DNA of 64,000 nucleotides, taken from contig OX453272.1 in NCBI GenBank assembly GCA_949710005.1, positions 14,270,088 through 14,334,087 on the forward strand. Reading direction: 5' to 3'. The DNA comes from Ricordea florida. Its lineage: Eukaryota > Cnidaria > Anthozoa > Corallimorpharia > Ricordeidae. The notes beneath the pieces are model-generated. The model saw only the letters and a program-made list of their open reading frames with translations. It was not told where the DNA came from and did not search any database. Positions 1-11,600 of this stretch are shown here, one piece after another (the stretch's first letter is position 1; each line of letters starts with the position of its first letter). A program made the position numbers and the translations under genes.

Positions 1-281
1 ACATTCTAAATGTGTGTAAAAGTCATGTTTTAGGGTAATTAAATGATCATAATTATATTTAATTTTAGAGGGTTCAACTATATCTTTTTGGCCATATTCA
101 TTTCATAAGCATGTTTTAAGTCACCCACCAAATGTATTCCTTCATAAACAGTGGTGTTTTTTACTTGGTCGTTACATGTACAGTGTATATTTCATTTGCT
201 GTTGTCTTAGTTGTTGTTGCTTTGCAGCAAACCCACCCAACACTTGCAGTACACTTGTTTGATTATATTAAAAATACCTTT

Positions 282-306
282 TATTAAGAAAAACATTTTT
301 TTTATT
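282..306 (-). terminator. Candidate poly(A) signals of the 0.5-4.3 kb gene
   Basis: Two TTTATT hexamers (AATAAA on the minus strand), at 282-287 and 301-306, lie 175-200 bp past the TAG stop. That is a normal 3' UTR length. Cleavage site not visible. Confidence 0.45.
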
Positions 307-480
307 CAATTAAGTAAGACCTACATGTCATAAATCTTTACATATGAAAAATGTTTCACAATGTTGTGACTAAAAATATCTAAAAGTACACTGCTTTTTT
401 GGTAGCATTTTTTACAGTAGAGCCAATTGTCTGCTGTGTGAAAAAAAGGTCTCATTTAAAGTAGCATGAGATCCATTGGC

Positions 481-3400
481 CTAAGAATAAACAGTATCAA
501 TCTGTCTAACAGCCCAAGCTGGACCTTCAGGTGCTGGTCTTGTTGACACACCATGCACCTCTCTGGCCTTGGACATGGCTCTAGCATGCAATGACAGGCT
601 GTCATGGTATGCGCGATCCAACTTTTGTTTCAAGTTTTTTAGGCTTGACCTTTCCCATGGCAACCTTTTTTTATGGTATCTTGCAAGTTTTCTCTGCTTT
701 TCTCCTGTAATGGGGTCCTCTATCTCATCATAATCTGACTCCTCACTGCTCATGTAGTCAATAAACAGGACCTCACTAGCACACTGCCGTTGTGTTGCTG
801 TCATGCTTGATTGAACCAACTCAAATGCACGATTCCGTCTTTCCAGTTTCTAACAGAGAATGATATTAAATCAATTGAGAATAAATAAAGGAAGCTGCAA
901 GTTAAGTCATAAGAAGAAGTACAAGAGGAAATGATGATTGCTACATTGAAAAAAACAATAATTGCTCAAAGCAAAGAAAAAAAAGCCTGATTCACTCTAG
1001 GTGCTTAATCCAAGGTTCAATTAATACTCCTTCAATTGTATGAGTTTGTGATTCATTTTTACCCAACCCCCTGACTCTAAAAGTTATAAGGAGCTTTTTG
1101 ATAAGATAGAAAATTTATGGCAATGCAGCTGACATTAATATCATATCATCATTAAGCATCATATCATAAACATCATTACAATTATCAACACTTTAATACT
1201 GAATTAACCTACAAAATTCTCCAAACCAACAAATGTGTAAATATACCAAGGATAATTATTTACTTGTCAAACATTGAGAGTCCAAGGGTAAGAATAACCT
1301 GTTTGCTATATTGCATATTTTTTTGTGATAATTTCTGAAAGCAGGGTTGAAAATTTAAATAATAAGAACTTTAAGAAGTCCGAATTCTCCAACTTTTCTT
1401 AATCTTTATAATATAAAAGCTAGTCAAAAAAATTCATATCTACGGTACCATAAGCGTCTAAATATCAAAACATAAATCCAAATATTAGAATTTTGTCTGT
1501 GTGCCAGTTGTATCATCTTTGTTCATTTTTCCTGTAATACACATTTAAATTTGATCGGGGGCATGTGATCAACAATCGACCAATCACAGTGCTCATTTTG
1601 TTGAGTGAAAGTCTAGGTATATAACGATTAGTTTTGTTTTCCTCTGGGTCCTAAAGTTTCCCTCGACTTCATCTCAGGAAACATCAGGACTCTCATGAAA
1701 CTTTCCCTCAGAACCATACATTACGTGCACACTGTTATAAGCATGGAAACAGGCAGGACATTTGAACATCCCAGTAGGATCAAAATGCAAATTGTTCAGA
1801 CAAAGGAACTATCAGCCCTCAGCTCAATAGATACATTTTTATGGTTAAAACAATTTGACACACAAATTATAATTACTACAAAATGCAATAATCAATTAAA
1901 TGAATATATTTCTAGACTCACAGTTAACAGCCGTCTGTTCTTTTTGCATTTTTCTTTGTGTTCTTTATTTTTGCCTGTCCTGATCCTCAAGTCCCTTTCC
2001 CGTATTGTAGTGAAATAGCGACAAAACTGGGCTGTTGAAAAATTATCAATTAACAATTATATCAAATAAATCGTGCTCCCTAGGATTTATATAAAATGGA
2101 ATCCTACAGTTTTAAAACACTTTGGGTTTTGATTCAACAAAGACATTTGCACCACACAATATTATCTCTCAATAAGCTTTGAACAGAATAAAATAATGTA
2201 CAAACCTTCCATTTGTAATTCAGTCCAAGGACAGTTTTCGCCACCATGTTCTTTCCTCAAAATTTCTTTAATTTGGGTAAAAACAATCTGGTTTCCCTCA
2301 GACGATGGACTTAAAAGAAAAAACAGCATATTTAAAATTATTTAACAAAACTTAAGGTCATGCAATACAATCATCACAGACTGTGCTTTAAGTGGAGCAC
2401 ATAACATTAACTCTCTGGAATATAGGTTCCCATGGAAATTTCCATAAGCAGCCGGTTCTACAAATGCCTACCCAACAAAAACTCAAAACAACCTATACGC
2501 TTGTGCATGGACAAATTCTAATAAACCTATAGTGGACACCACCAGCTAGGACCACTAATTTAAGTAGCCAGCTCCAGCATCAGCATGTTTCTCATTTGCT
2601 GTAGTAGTAGAGCTCCCAGACCAGTTATAAGTACTAGTGTTGTTTAGACAATTTATCGCTGAATACCGAGCACCTTAAAATACATGCCCACCACCGCACT
2701 CTTGAGTCAAATTATTTGGAAATAAGGAAATGTCCTCAGTGTTTATATCTACAACCAAGAATGTAACCAGAAAAAAATGAGGCAATGTAAATTGGTTAAA
2801 TTCTATTTCTAAATAATTGGGGTGTTTATGATGACAGCAATGGGATCAGTATTATTTTACAAACATTCTGTGTTTTATATAGCCCCAGAAGTCATCAAGA
2901 TCCCAATTTCCACTAAATTTAAAACAATAGCATGTTAAATGTTGTACAGGAAATAAGGAAAAAATGACAAAGGAAAGTGCCTTGGTTCATCTCTAAATTA
3001 CTGATCATGGCTCTGATAATGTAAAAGGAAATTGAATACATACTCCTCATCAACAATGAAGCCCTTTAACATCTTCTTTTCCACCAACTTCTTGTAAATA
3101 AATCGAAACCGTTTCTGCAAGAGCGTGATAATACAAAATCAGTGCAAGAATTAATGAAGTTTTTGAGGTTACAGGTCGGAACAACTGCTCCTCACGATGC
3201 TAATTACATATTGTCGCGCATAAGGAAGATAATGCAACCACTTTCCTGTATTACTAGACTGCTTCTCAGATATCGAATCAAACACTGTAAAAAGGGCAAG
3301 AATTCCCTATTAAACCCCATACTTCATTATTCCTGGTGTAGTCGCGCGGAATGATTTCCGCACAGGTCCCTACTCATTATGCATGCGGAAGCTGTCTTGT

Positions 3401-4278
3401 CTGGTGTAATTCACGTGCAAATATTTCTTGTGTTCGAAGAACGAAATAGTATAGTTACAGAATGCATAATGAAGTAGGGACCTGTGCGGAAATCTTACCG
3501 CAAAGCCCTCTCTAAACAAGTGCAATGAGTACGGGGCATAATTATATTAAGAAATGAACTTGAGTTTTTGTGGTTTTTGAGGAGATTAAAATCTTTGATT
3601 AAAAGATCTTTACTGAAGCTAAGATTGAAAAGATTTTCAACAAAACTGAAAAGATCGCCGTCTCATGGCCCTCATACACGCACAGCTGTGGCTTGAGTAC
3701 ACGATGCAAATTGAAAACCAGTCACTTCGTCCCCACACTAAAGTTAACTCACCACCACGTTCGAGCTTCATGCGCCCACACACGAAGTAATAGGTATACT
3801 AACTAATAATAATAGGTACTCGTCTTTTTACTTCGAATTCATCTAGCATACAATGTTTTGCTTCAACAAAAAGAAGTAAATGAAATGGCGTCAGACTCCA
3901 GAATACCCGTCCACTTATTTACATACTGATGAATAACAAAAGAGTCCATTGTGATATACCTCGTTCTTCAAAAGCCCCCGACACATGTAAATGAGTGGAC
4001 GGGTATTCTGAAGTTGCTCCACGAAAACAAAAAGATCTACTCACCCTTAGTTCATTTGGAATTTCAACTGTAGAACTCCGCCGTGAATTTCTCAAACCAC
4101 GTCGGTTGCCCTGCTTCTCCTTCTTTTGTAATTCGTCTCTTAGTCTTTCGTTCTCCTGTCGCAGGCTTGCATTGGCATCCTGGAGTCTCTTTTGACTGTC
4201 GCAAATCGCATCCATTTTACCGCTCATCCTTTCAATCAGAAGAAGCTGTCGTTCCTGTTGAGCACCTAGTGCAGTCAT
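481..4278 (-). CDS. Uncharacterised coiled-coil gene, 4-5 exons (about 263 aa)
   Basis: Exons read on the minus strand are 4045-4278 (ATG, 78 codons, ends on a strong GTGAGT donor), 3044-3114, 2206-2309 and 481-849 (stop TAG). Junctions are phase 0 and phase 2, but the third exon ends in phase 1 while the last must be entered in phase 0. A 14-nt candidate microexon at 1063-1076, flanked by AG and GT, would repair this exactly. The N-terminal 55 residues are a heptad-like coiled coil (QKRLQDANASLRQENERLRD) followed by a basic segment. Exon 2 is basic and hydrophobic (KRFRFIYKKLVEKKMLKGF). The last exon has an acidic patch (YMSSEESDYDEIEDP) followed by KKRLPWERSSL. That acidic patch plus LPW layout resembles proteins I associate with transposon-derived genes in cnidarians, which is recollection only. 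Function is unknown. The start is the first ATG of the coiled-coil frame, next to the divergent zinc-finger exon. The exon structure is likely, the product name is not known. Confidence 0.72.
1063..1076 (-). CDS. Candidate 14-nt microexon of the 0.5-4.3 kb gene
   Basis: On the minus strand the intron between 2206 and 849 contains CTTTTAG, then 14 nt, then GTAAAA. Splicing these 14 nt in converts phase 1 to phase 0 and adds about five residues (reading Glu-Ser-Gly-Gly-Trp across the junction). Without it the last exon is entered out of frame and stops after about nine codons. This is inference from phase alone. A missed larger exon or a broken gene would explain the same facts. Confidence 0.35.
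3351..3496. repeat. Fold-back MITE in intron 1
   Basis: Arms of about 33 bp (3351-3383 and 3462-3494) are inverted copies sharing TTTCCGCACAGGTCCCTACT, with one 1-nt indel, around an 80-bp centre. No coding potential. The size and structure fit a short inverted-repeat element. Confidence 0.75.
3895..4013. repeat. Fold-back element next to the exon 1 donor
   Basis: Inverted arms of about 29 bp (3895-3924 and 3984-4012), core CAGAATACCCGTCCACTTAT, lie about 30 bp inside the intron from the first donor. The right end GGGTATTCTGAAGTTGCTC is identical over 19 nt to the right end of the fold-back at 61.2-61.6 kb, so this is a dispersed family. Confidence 0.7.
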
Positions 4279-4560
4279 CGTTACCGGAAAAGTGAAGTGT
4301 AACTAACTGTAAAACACGAGCGAGCACACGGCAAGGAACGAAGCTGGAATGCGAACTTCTAAATGACGCTAACTACATGAAACATACATCCCGCGACCGA
4401 CACTCTCACTTTCTGATTGGCTTACTATCGAAAACCAACCAATTGCAATGAAGCAGAAAAACCAAATGCAAATTGCTTGGGATAACAATAGGGCCATTCA
4501 TGGCTCGTGACGCAAATCAATCATTACCGATTGCGGTTTCCGTCTTTGATAATCAACAAA
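4279..4560. promoter_or_regulatory. Shared divergent promoter
   Basis: This 282-bp stretch separates the ATG of the minus-strand coiled-coil gene from the ATG of the plus-strand zinc-finger exon. It has CCAAT-type boxes in both orientations (GATTGG near 4416 and ACCAAT near 4437) and is more GC-rich than the introns. No TATA box is obvious. This is the pattern of a bidirectional CCAAT promoter, inferred from layout. Confidence 0.5.
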
Positions 4561-4782
4561 ATGGCCGAAGATTATCCTGAAACAAGTTTCGTCGAAAACA
4601 CTCCAAGCCCTTTCTTCTGTGATAAGTGTGAAACTTGCGGAAAGTCCTTCGCACATTCATCTTCGTATCGCCGTCACACAAAAACGAAATGTTCATCTCA
4701 ATCGCTAAAGCGTCGCCGTCGGCGATTTTTTTTTGATTTTTTTTCACAGCCTCTTTACTGCAGCTTATCTTTCTCTAGGTAA
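4561..4782 (+). CDS. Small zinc-finger exon or ORF (73 aa), unknown
   Basis: The start sits in a good context (AAAATGG), facing away from the neighbouring minus-strand gene. Residues 20-41 contain CETCGKSF, then HTKTKC: a single C2HC-type finger (C-x2-C ... H-x4-C) of the DNA-binding zinc-finger class. It is followed by a basic run (KRRRRR) and then an odd Phe-rich tail. The tail coincides with a polypyrimidine tract ending CACAG at about 4747 and with TCTCTAG/GTAATG at 4778, so the true mRNA probably splices here and the tail may not be translated. I see no convincing downstream exon. Could be the first exon of a longer zinc-finger protein or a retroposed fragment. Confidence 0.45.
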   Translation: MAEDYPETSFVENTPSPFFCDKCETCGKSFAHSSSYRRHTKTKCSSQSLKRRRRRFFFDFFSQPLYCSLSFSR

Positions 4783-5849
4783 TGCCAAACTTATGGCAGT
4801 TTGCCCTATACCTCGTCGTGCTGGCATTTTACAGATTTAGATTAAGTCATTGATAGGGTTCTTAGCTAAGAAGAGACTGTATCATTGAAGCAAACGTTCT
4901 CCTTATTTCTCTTTTTTTCTCTGAAAAAATAATTTTTATTATGATATGACTGGACAGTATTTGAGTTCTGAAGGCACCAGTATTTTCTTAACAGTACTGT
5001 GGCACTACGGATTGCATACAAACTTAGGTTTAACCAGCTGAAATAAATTGGTACATAGGAAAGTGCATATACAAATGACTACTTTTGATTGACAGTTCAC
5101 ACCACTTTTGCAAATTGTCATATGCTACTTGTTAGATCAGGTGTTAATGTTGATGCAAATGTTGTGTAAGTGTAAAAATATCGTTCTGTTCCATCTTACA
5201 TTGTCTTTCGATTTGGAGATTGACACATTTGTACATTGTGGTTACTTGACAACATATATACACTGTATCAAAATTTTGATGCATAAGCTAATAAGGGTAC
5301 ATGACTGTGGACATGGAAACTACATATACGGATAAAATTAAAGTTTCCTTATACACTTGTCTTAGTGTGATTAGTGAAATATGGTCATTTTTCTTCTTGA
5401 TGATATTTTTTTAAAATTATATTACTTTTTTATTGAACTGAGTTCAAAATGTCAAGACATTTTTACGTTGCTTTCATGTTTTGGTGTTCTGATTCTGTTA
5501 TGGAGAAAAGAGACAATTTGAAGATACTTGAGCAATGAAGTGCACAGTGATGTTACACACTGGACAATTATAATTCTTACTATTCCTGTTATATATCAAT
5601 AAATAGTCATTTATGTGAACCAAAACACAACCATTAATTTAGAGAATGTTTAATCTCCATTTAAGGAACTTAAATGGCTTCAGGTGTATAATGTATGTTT
5701 CAGGGGCACTTAAACCCCACTATGACAATAGCATTGATTTAAGTGATGTTTTAAACAATTAAACTAGACTTAAATGTAGACCCAAGTTCTAGGGTTGTTT
5801 AATGCAACTTAAATGTGATTAAAATGTGGCTTTTGGTCTAGTGTTAGGA
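4783..5849. other. No gene recognised
   Basis: AT-rich sequence with short random ORFs only. It contains several loosely similar short phrases (TTTAA, AACTTAAATG) between 5640 and 5830 but no clear repeat unit. It could include introns or the 3' UTR of the zinc-finger gene. Confidence 0.4.
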
Positions 5850-6300
5850 CAACCTTTTCAGTGTTCCCGAAATTGGAAATTTCGGTATTTTCGAAAATTC
5901 TTGTGTCCCATTCAAAAGCTTCCAGTTGGACTGTTCTCCAGTCTCCTCGCATGCTCTTTGGAAGAAAAGAAAACAAAATTCCGACTGCGACTACGAAAGA
6001 GCCGTCTCTTGCATGAAGCCATTTATACGGTTCCGACTTCTCCGCATAAAGCACGAAACTGCAGCCAGTAAGGGTATTTCGTTTTCATCATCGAACAAGA
6101 GCACATTGAAAATGAAATTAGGATCATAATCGCACATAGTCGGTTGCTGCGTAAATTTTTAAAACACCCGCCATTTTGAATACATGCGAGTAGCGGCATT
6201 AAGAAGCCTGGGGCAAAAACTGATCACGTGACGACCGAGAACAACCCCGTTCCATTCGAGACACAAATTTTCGAAAATTCAAACCGAAAATGTTCGGTGA
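5850..6300. repeat. Degenerate inverted-repeat element
   Basis: The left end carries ATTTTCGAAAATTC followed by TTGTGTC. The right end carries GACACAAATTTTCGAAAATTC. The two ends are inverted relative to each other about 350 bp apart. Overlapping ORFs on both strands look random. Confidence 0.45.
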
Positions 6301-6451
6301 ATGGAAAGCCCCCTAAATTTAGGACAGTTTTTCGAGCGAAAAAAGGCACAAAGAGGCATTCGAAGTGCCTTGTATCTGTTTCAATGTGTTACCTGTGTTA
6401 GGTATTTAGAACGTATTCCAAAAAAGTGACTTTTTAGCCGTCAGTTACCCT

Positions 6452-7145
6452 TTAAGCAGCTGTGAAATTTAAGCCTGAAAAAAAATTCAGGCCTTAACGG
6501 GATTCGAACCCGTGACCTCTGCGATACCAAAGCAGTGCTCTACCAACTGTAATGTATATATGTAATGTATATGTAAAGTTGTGTAATTAAACGGCGTTCA
6601 AAGTAAAATGCTGTATCTCGAGAGTTTGACCCAACTATACTGCAATAAGCATGTTTTAACTAAACTGATAGTTCGAACATATTTAATTGCAGATAGGTTG
6701 GGTACGTGGGTGCGGTTTGAACGGTTATGCTTTTTTGTCTTGTATTTCTTCTGTGTCAGTGCGACCTCGGCTCTTAGTCGTATGGAAAGTTTTTAAACAG
6801 ACTGCTGCTGTCGTACATTTGGTTAACTTCTTGCTATTTGAAGCCTGCTTGGGATGGGACTGTACTTTAACAAGTAGTTTATAACCGCCAGAACGCAGCA
6901 TTTAAACTTTAAACTCGGGATTGGGCCTAAACTAATATTTCCGTCTGTGTCTGAAGTCGTGCGATTACACCTGCTGTGAACACCATTGTTGTCACAACGG
7001 AACATACTAAAATGAAGGTGTTTCTGTAGACTTTGTAGTTACTGCTTCCCTAGAAGTGAACCGGCTTAACTACAGTTGAAAGGGAGTCGCTTTATTAAAT
7101 TCAGGCCTGAGTTTTTTTTAAGGCTTTAATTTCACAGCTGCTTAA
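6452..7145. mobile_element. 694-bp terminal-inverted-repeat element with tRNA-like segment
   Basis: The left terminus (6452-6493) and the inverted right terminus (7103-7145) share TTAAGCAGCTGTGAAATT, then AAGCC, an A-run and TCAGGCC: an imperfect terminal repeat of about 42 bp. No transposase is present, so it is non-autonomous. Directly inside the left end is a tRNA-like stretch. A third copy of the left end plus tRNA part lies at 37.28-37.35 kb. Confidence 0.65.
6487..6548 (-). repeat. tRNA-like segment (SINE-type, not a tRNA gene)
   Basis: On the minus strand it reads GTTGGTAGAGCAC (D-arm/A-box region), an anticodon-arm-like stretch, then GGTTCGAATCCCG (B box and T arm). The acceptor stem is missing, because the 5' side runs into AT-rich element sequence, so this is a tRNA-derived module. 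Confidence 0.55.
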
Positions 7146-7413
7146 GTTGTGTGCTTAACTGCGATGATCAATTAGTGTCATTTTATTAAATTTGATAACC
7201 AATCATTAAGCGCTCTTATTTCTTCAGTAGGGACTCTCTCCACCAAAAATGAAACTGAATGCAAACATAATAGTTGTAACAGCTTCCTACATAATGCACG
7301 TTTGTGTCATTTTGGAAAACGTTGTAGAGCCGTGAGGTAAAATGTTGATTAACTGGAAGAAAACGTACGCGGTCAAATTACTAAAATTAGGGACGGACAG
7401 GAGCCCATTACCT

Positions 7414-7693
7414 GGGACGGACCATTAGAAAAGTGATGGGGGAGGGGGTGGGGAATTTTCAGCTTGCACGAATTTTTTTTTCGCTCACTGCTTGTGCAGG
7501 AATTTTTTTTCAGGTGAACCCCTCTGCACGAATTTTTTTTACTACGTGTGAAAAAGTCACAATTGGACCTTCCTTCTGCATGAATTTTTTTTTTACCTTC
7601 TTCCTTGCATGAATTTTTTTTTTTGGCATTTTCCCTTGCATGAATTTTTTTTTTTCCCCCCCCCCTCCCCATCACTTTTCTAATGGTCCGTCC
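7414..7693. mobile_element. A-tract MITE, copy 1
   Basis: Terminal inverted repeat GGGACGGACCATTAGAAAAG at both ends. The interior is a series of T8-T12 tracts, each preceded by GCACGAA or GCATGAA, spaced about 30-45 bp. A second, inverted copy is at 9.91-10.19 kb. Predicted Lys/Asn-rich ORFs here come from the A-tracts. Confidence 0.8.
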
Positions 7694-8627
7694 GTAAGAC
7701 AGGAGTGGACAGAGCGACTTGTAAGCACTTAGTGTTCGGCCCTAACATCCATAAGAAGAAAAAACTGAGATCAAGACTTAAAGAACGACCCTGCTCTTTA
7801 AAGTTGAGAAGCGAGTAGCAGTGGTCATAGATTAGAACACGTCAATTAAGTTTTCTTGACTTGAATTTTTACAGCGTTTTAAAGATTCTTGGATAAACCT
7901 CCTCAGTCTTCCTGAATCACACTCCCATGGCTACTGAATGTTAACAAGAGAAAATGAAAATGAAAATGTTCTCTTGATATCAAAGATCATCTTCAGGAAA
8001 AGAGAGACGCACATCTTCTTCCGGGGTGGAAAGAGGAAATCCTTATGTTCCCCTCAAAATAAAGCTCACTAAATAAACCAACCTTTTATTGAGCGTATTC
8101 AAATGTTCCCAATAAAATATGCAAGGTGACAAATTCATTTGTAAAAATACCTATTAAACGATCAAGTAACAGTGCCTTAAGAACATTTTTTAAAAGGTCA
8201 AGCTCTTGGTAACAGCCTCCAAAACTGTCAATGAACAGTTCTAGCGAACCTCTTAGATTCAAGTTCAACTGAGCTCCAAACAAGGACGATTTGTTTCCCA
8301 AGATTAGTACTAACTAAATTACCAGTGTCCTGACTCTTTTCCCTATATTCTCATGGTGCAAGTCTCCGTTCAAAATGGAATCCTCAAATGAGAAGAAATT
8401 TCAACTCGAAGTGTCCAAAATCGCCGCTTCATAAGTCTCTCTTTCAAAGGAAACAAGGTTTAGTTATTCCATTAAAAAAAAAACTATTTTAATAACCCTT
8501 TTCAGTGCAAAGTTATAAAAATATGCTTGTCCTCATAGGGAGTGGTGACTTGAGAAGCAAGACCAAAAGAACACATAACAGAGGTCAAAAACCGGCACTT
8601 CAGAGATAAATTCATTCATGCCACCGT
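7694..8627. other. 3' flank of the acidic-protein gene
   Basis: No coding exon recognised. The minus strand has AATAAA (TTTATT at 8083-8088), about 540 bp past the stop of the acidic protein, which could end that transcript. The rest is AT-rich with short chance ORFs. Confidence 0.35.
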
Positions 8628-11600
8628 TTAGTCATCTCCGGACTCCCCCGATTCGCCTGATTCTCCAGATTCGCCTGATTCTCCGGACTCACCGGATTCA
8701 CCCGATAAGCCTGGATCATCGGAATCCATGGTTGATTTTTCACTCTTTTCACTTGAAAGAACATCCGGTTCGGATGAAGCTTCAGTTTCTGAAACGCTTC
8801 GTCTTCTAACCTCAAGACTTTCACCGGACTCACCGGATTCTTCGGAGTCTTCAGATTCGCCAGATTCCCCTGACTCTTCCGTGTCGTCGGAATCCAACAG
8901 ACTTCGGCGCCTCATCTCGTGCCCGTCGCTAGTATCGTCGGAAACCCAGGAATCTTCGGAATCCCCGGAATCTCCGGATTCACCCGACTCACCGGATTCA
9001 CCCGACTCACCGGACTCGCCTGATTCACCCGATTCCCCGGAATCATCGGACTCTTCATCGTCATCATTCAGTTCAAAGATGCTTCTTCGCTTTACTTCCT
9101 GTTCTTCTCCGTAACTGGAATCACCTGATCCCTCGGATTCTGGAGAATCAGTGGAACTTTCTGGCTCATGCTCGTTGTCTAAAACAAATTAATTAAGAGC
9201 CAGGGTATACGTAATGCAATTTATACCAACAAAGTCTTGTTATCCTTGTCTACTACATAAGACCTGATTCATGTGAGAATTTCAGCAAGATTTGATTTGT
9301 CATTTTCCCGACTAAACATCCCACATCTACAGTCGGACTGAGCGATTGAGCTCGAATCCTCACATGACAGGTCGTTGCAAAAAAAAAAAACTATAATATG
9401 CAGCACTCGAGTTTTTATCATTTTAACATCCTTTCTTATCAATTATAAACTGCAAATCGTACGGAGGAAAGAGCAAACGCATGGTTTCCTCGATGGTTTC
9501 ATCATCTCGCCATACAGCCAGACTGATGCTCTTTATCAATACGTTATTTCTCACCCTCTTAGCGTTAGAAATCATTTTAACCGCATTAAGTATGTCGATT
9601 AGTCGATACTCTTATCAGCGTCTGTTTCGGTGCCAGAATCGTAATCACAAGGCACACTTTCATCAGCTCGATTGTGATAATCAAACGAACTAATGTAGCG
9701 TGGTGTTTCAGTAGCAGAAACGTAAGGATCCACGAAGATTCTATTGGTTTAATCAGTTCCTTTGATTCTGTTTGATACTTTCACTACCTGGATTAAATTT
9801 GCCTCAGCATTCAGGGACGGCCGAGCCGGGGGGACTGGGGGGGCTTTAGCTCCCCCCTCCCCCCCCCCCACGTTTTACGACGACGACATCTTTTGTCATT
9901 TTACACTTAGGGACGGACCATTAGAAAAGTGATTGGGAGGGGGTGGGGAAAAAAACAAAAAGAAATTCATGCAAGGGAAAATGCCAAGAAAAAAAATTCA
10001 TGCAAAGAAGAAGGTAAAAAAAAAAATTCATGCAGAAGGAAGGTCCAATTGTGACACACGTAGTAAAAAAAATTCGTGCAGAGGGGTTCACCTGAAAAAA
10101 AATTCCTGCACAAGCAGTGAGCGAAAAAAAAATTCGTGCAAGCTGAAAATTCCCCCCCCCCCCATCACTTTTCTAATGGTCCGTCCCTTATGCAGGTTGT
10201 CATTTTTTAAGAAATATCTCATGAATAATGTTGAGAATACCATTTCTGAGCTTCTAGATTTCAAACTTAAAATACGCTCCGCCGTCCCTGACATTGATTA
10301 GAGTGAAGTTTCGTCGGTCGCTACGTTATCTATGTGGCTCTGGGTAAATTAGCCAGCAAATCTATAACGTGGAATAAAATGATTATTTCGTGAACCTACC
10401 CAAGGGTCTTGACAAGCAGCATTGAAATGATGACAGTGCGATGCAAAGAGCAAGCAGAAAGTAAGATGACTTCATTTTAAATGCAGGTCTCTAAAAAATT
10501 GAAAAGCAAATCGGGCTTATGGAATACAAACTCAATATATTACTATAGTTACGCATTTATCTAAGACTAAAACACAACTTTGTTTGGAGTACCCCGTATA
10601 GTGCAGGCTAGAGATGGAAATAGTTGATATTTGAGCACTAAGAATTAGGATTTTGTTTAAAACAGTCAAGCAATAATTATGTTAGAAAAAGAACGATCAA
10701 TGTATGTAACTGAGCTATCAAAGAAGTCGTTTCGTCTTTCATGGGTTATGCTATTCTCACCTTTTATTGAGAATATTCACTGGTTAAAATGCACTTTTTC
10801 GAGTTGCCCACCCACCTGTTATTTTACTGGAACCACTCGGAATCACAGATCGCATTTCGTGAATTCATTGAAGAACCTTTTTAACTTGCTCTCTCCGTTA
10901 GTTTTTACAAGAAAGCGTTTCAATCAAATTTGCCTTTTTGCCAGATTTAAGGACAGAGCAAATCACTGGACAAAGACCTCAAGTCAAGAAAAGAGCAAAC
11001 CCTTATAAAACCTGCTACTGGTTCATAAAAGAAATTCTGCCAGTCTGAGAGATTGACTTTATTGCCCATCGTTTATTAGTAACTATTCGAATAAAAAAAT
11101 GGCTAATAAACCAACAATGGCGAAGGGAGACGAGCTGCAAATTTATCAGATGTGTAATTACAAACGTGTCACAATAATTCAGCTAACTTCCTGTTGGAAT
11201 TACCCGTACTCTTTGTTCATTTTTGTAAAAGGTTTGGAACCAAACTCACTGCATACCAAGTGAAAATTTTATAAGAAAAACTTGGATAACAAAGTATTTG
11301 GCTTAGAACATAATTGCAGTGATTGGTTTAAATAGCAGTCGGTCAATCGAGCTGAGAATTATCGAGTAAGTCGAGTAGATGCAGCTATAAACCTAAGTAG
11401 AAAAAGTAGGTTTTCCTGTCTAAACTTGATGTACAACCTGCCGTACAATAGTTTTAACTACGTCCTCCTTTTTCTCTTGTCAGTAGCTTAATAATAATAA
11501 TAATTTATTGATTTCTAGCGCGCAGGTGTCAACCATTCGGTTTTCAAATGCGCGCTACAAGATGTATAGAATATATGTATATATATATATGTACAATATA

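Noticed and set aside
7373..7675. Lys-rich 100-codon minus-strand ORF (and the 122-codon ORF at 9.9 kb)
   Set aside because: Encoded by MITE A-tracts. The two are copies of the same non-coding element.
8728..9114. Plus-strand Ser-Pro-Asp repeat ORF
   Set aside because: Shadow of the minus-strand acidic exon, which has a matching splice acceptor, stop and upstream exon.
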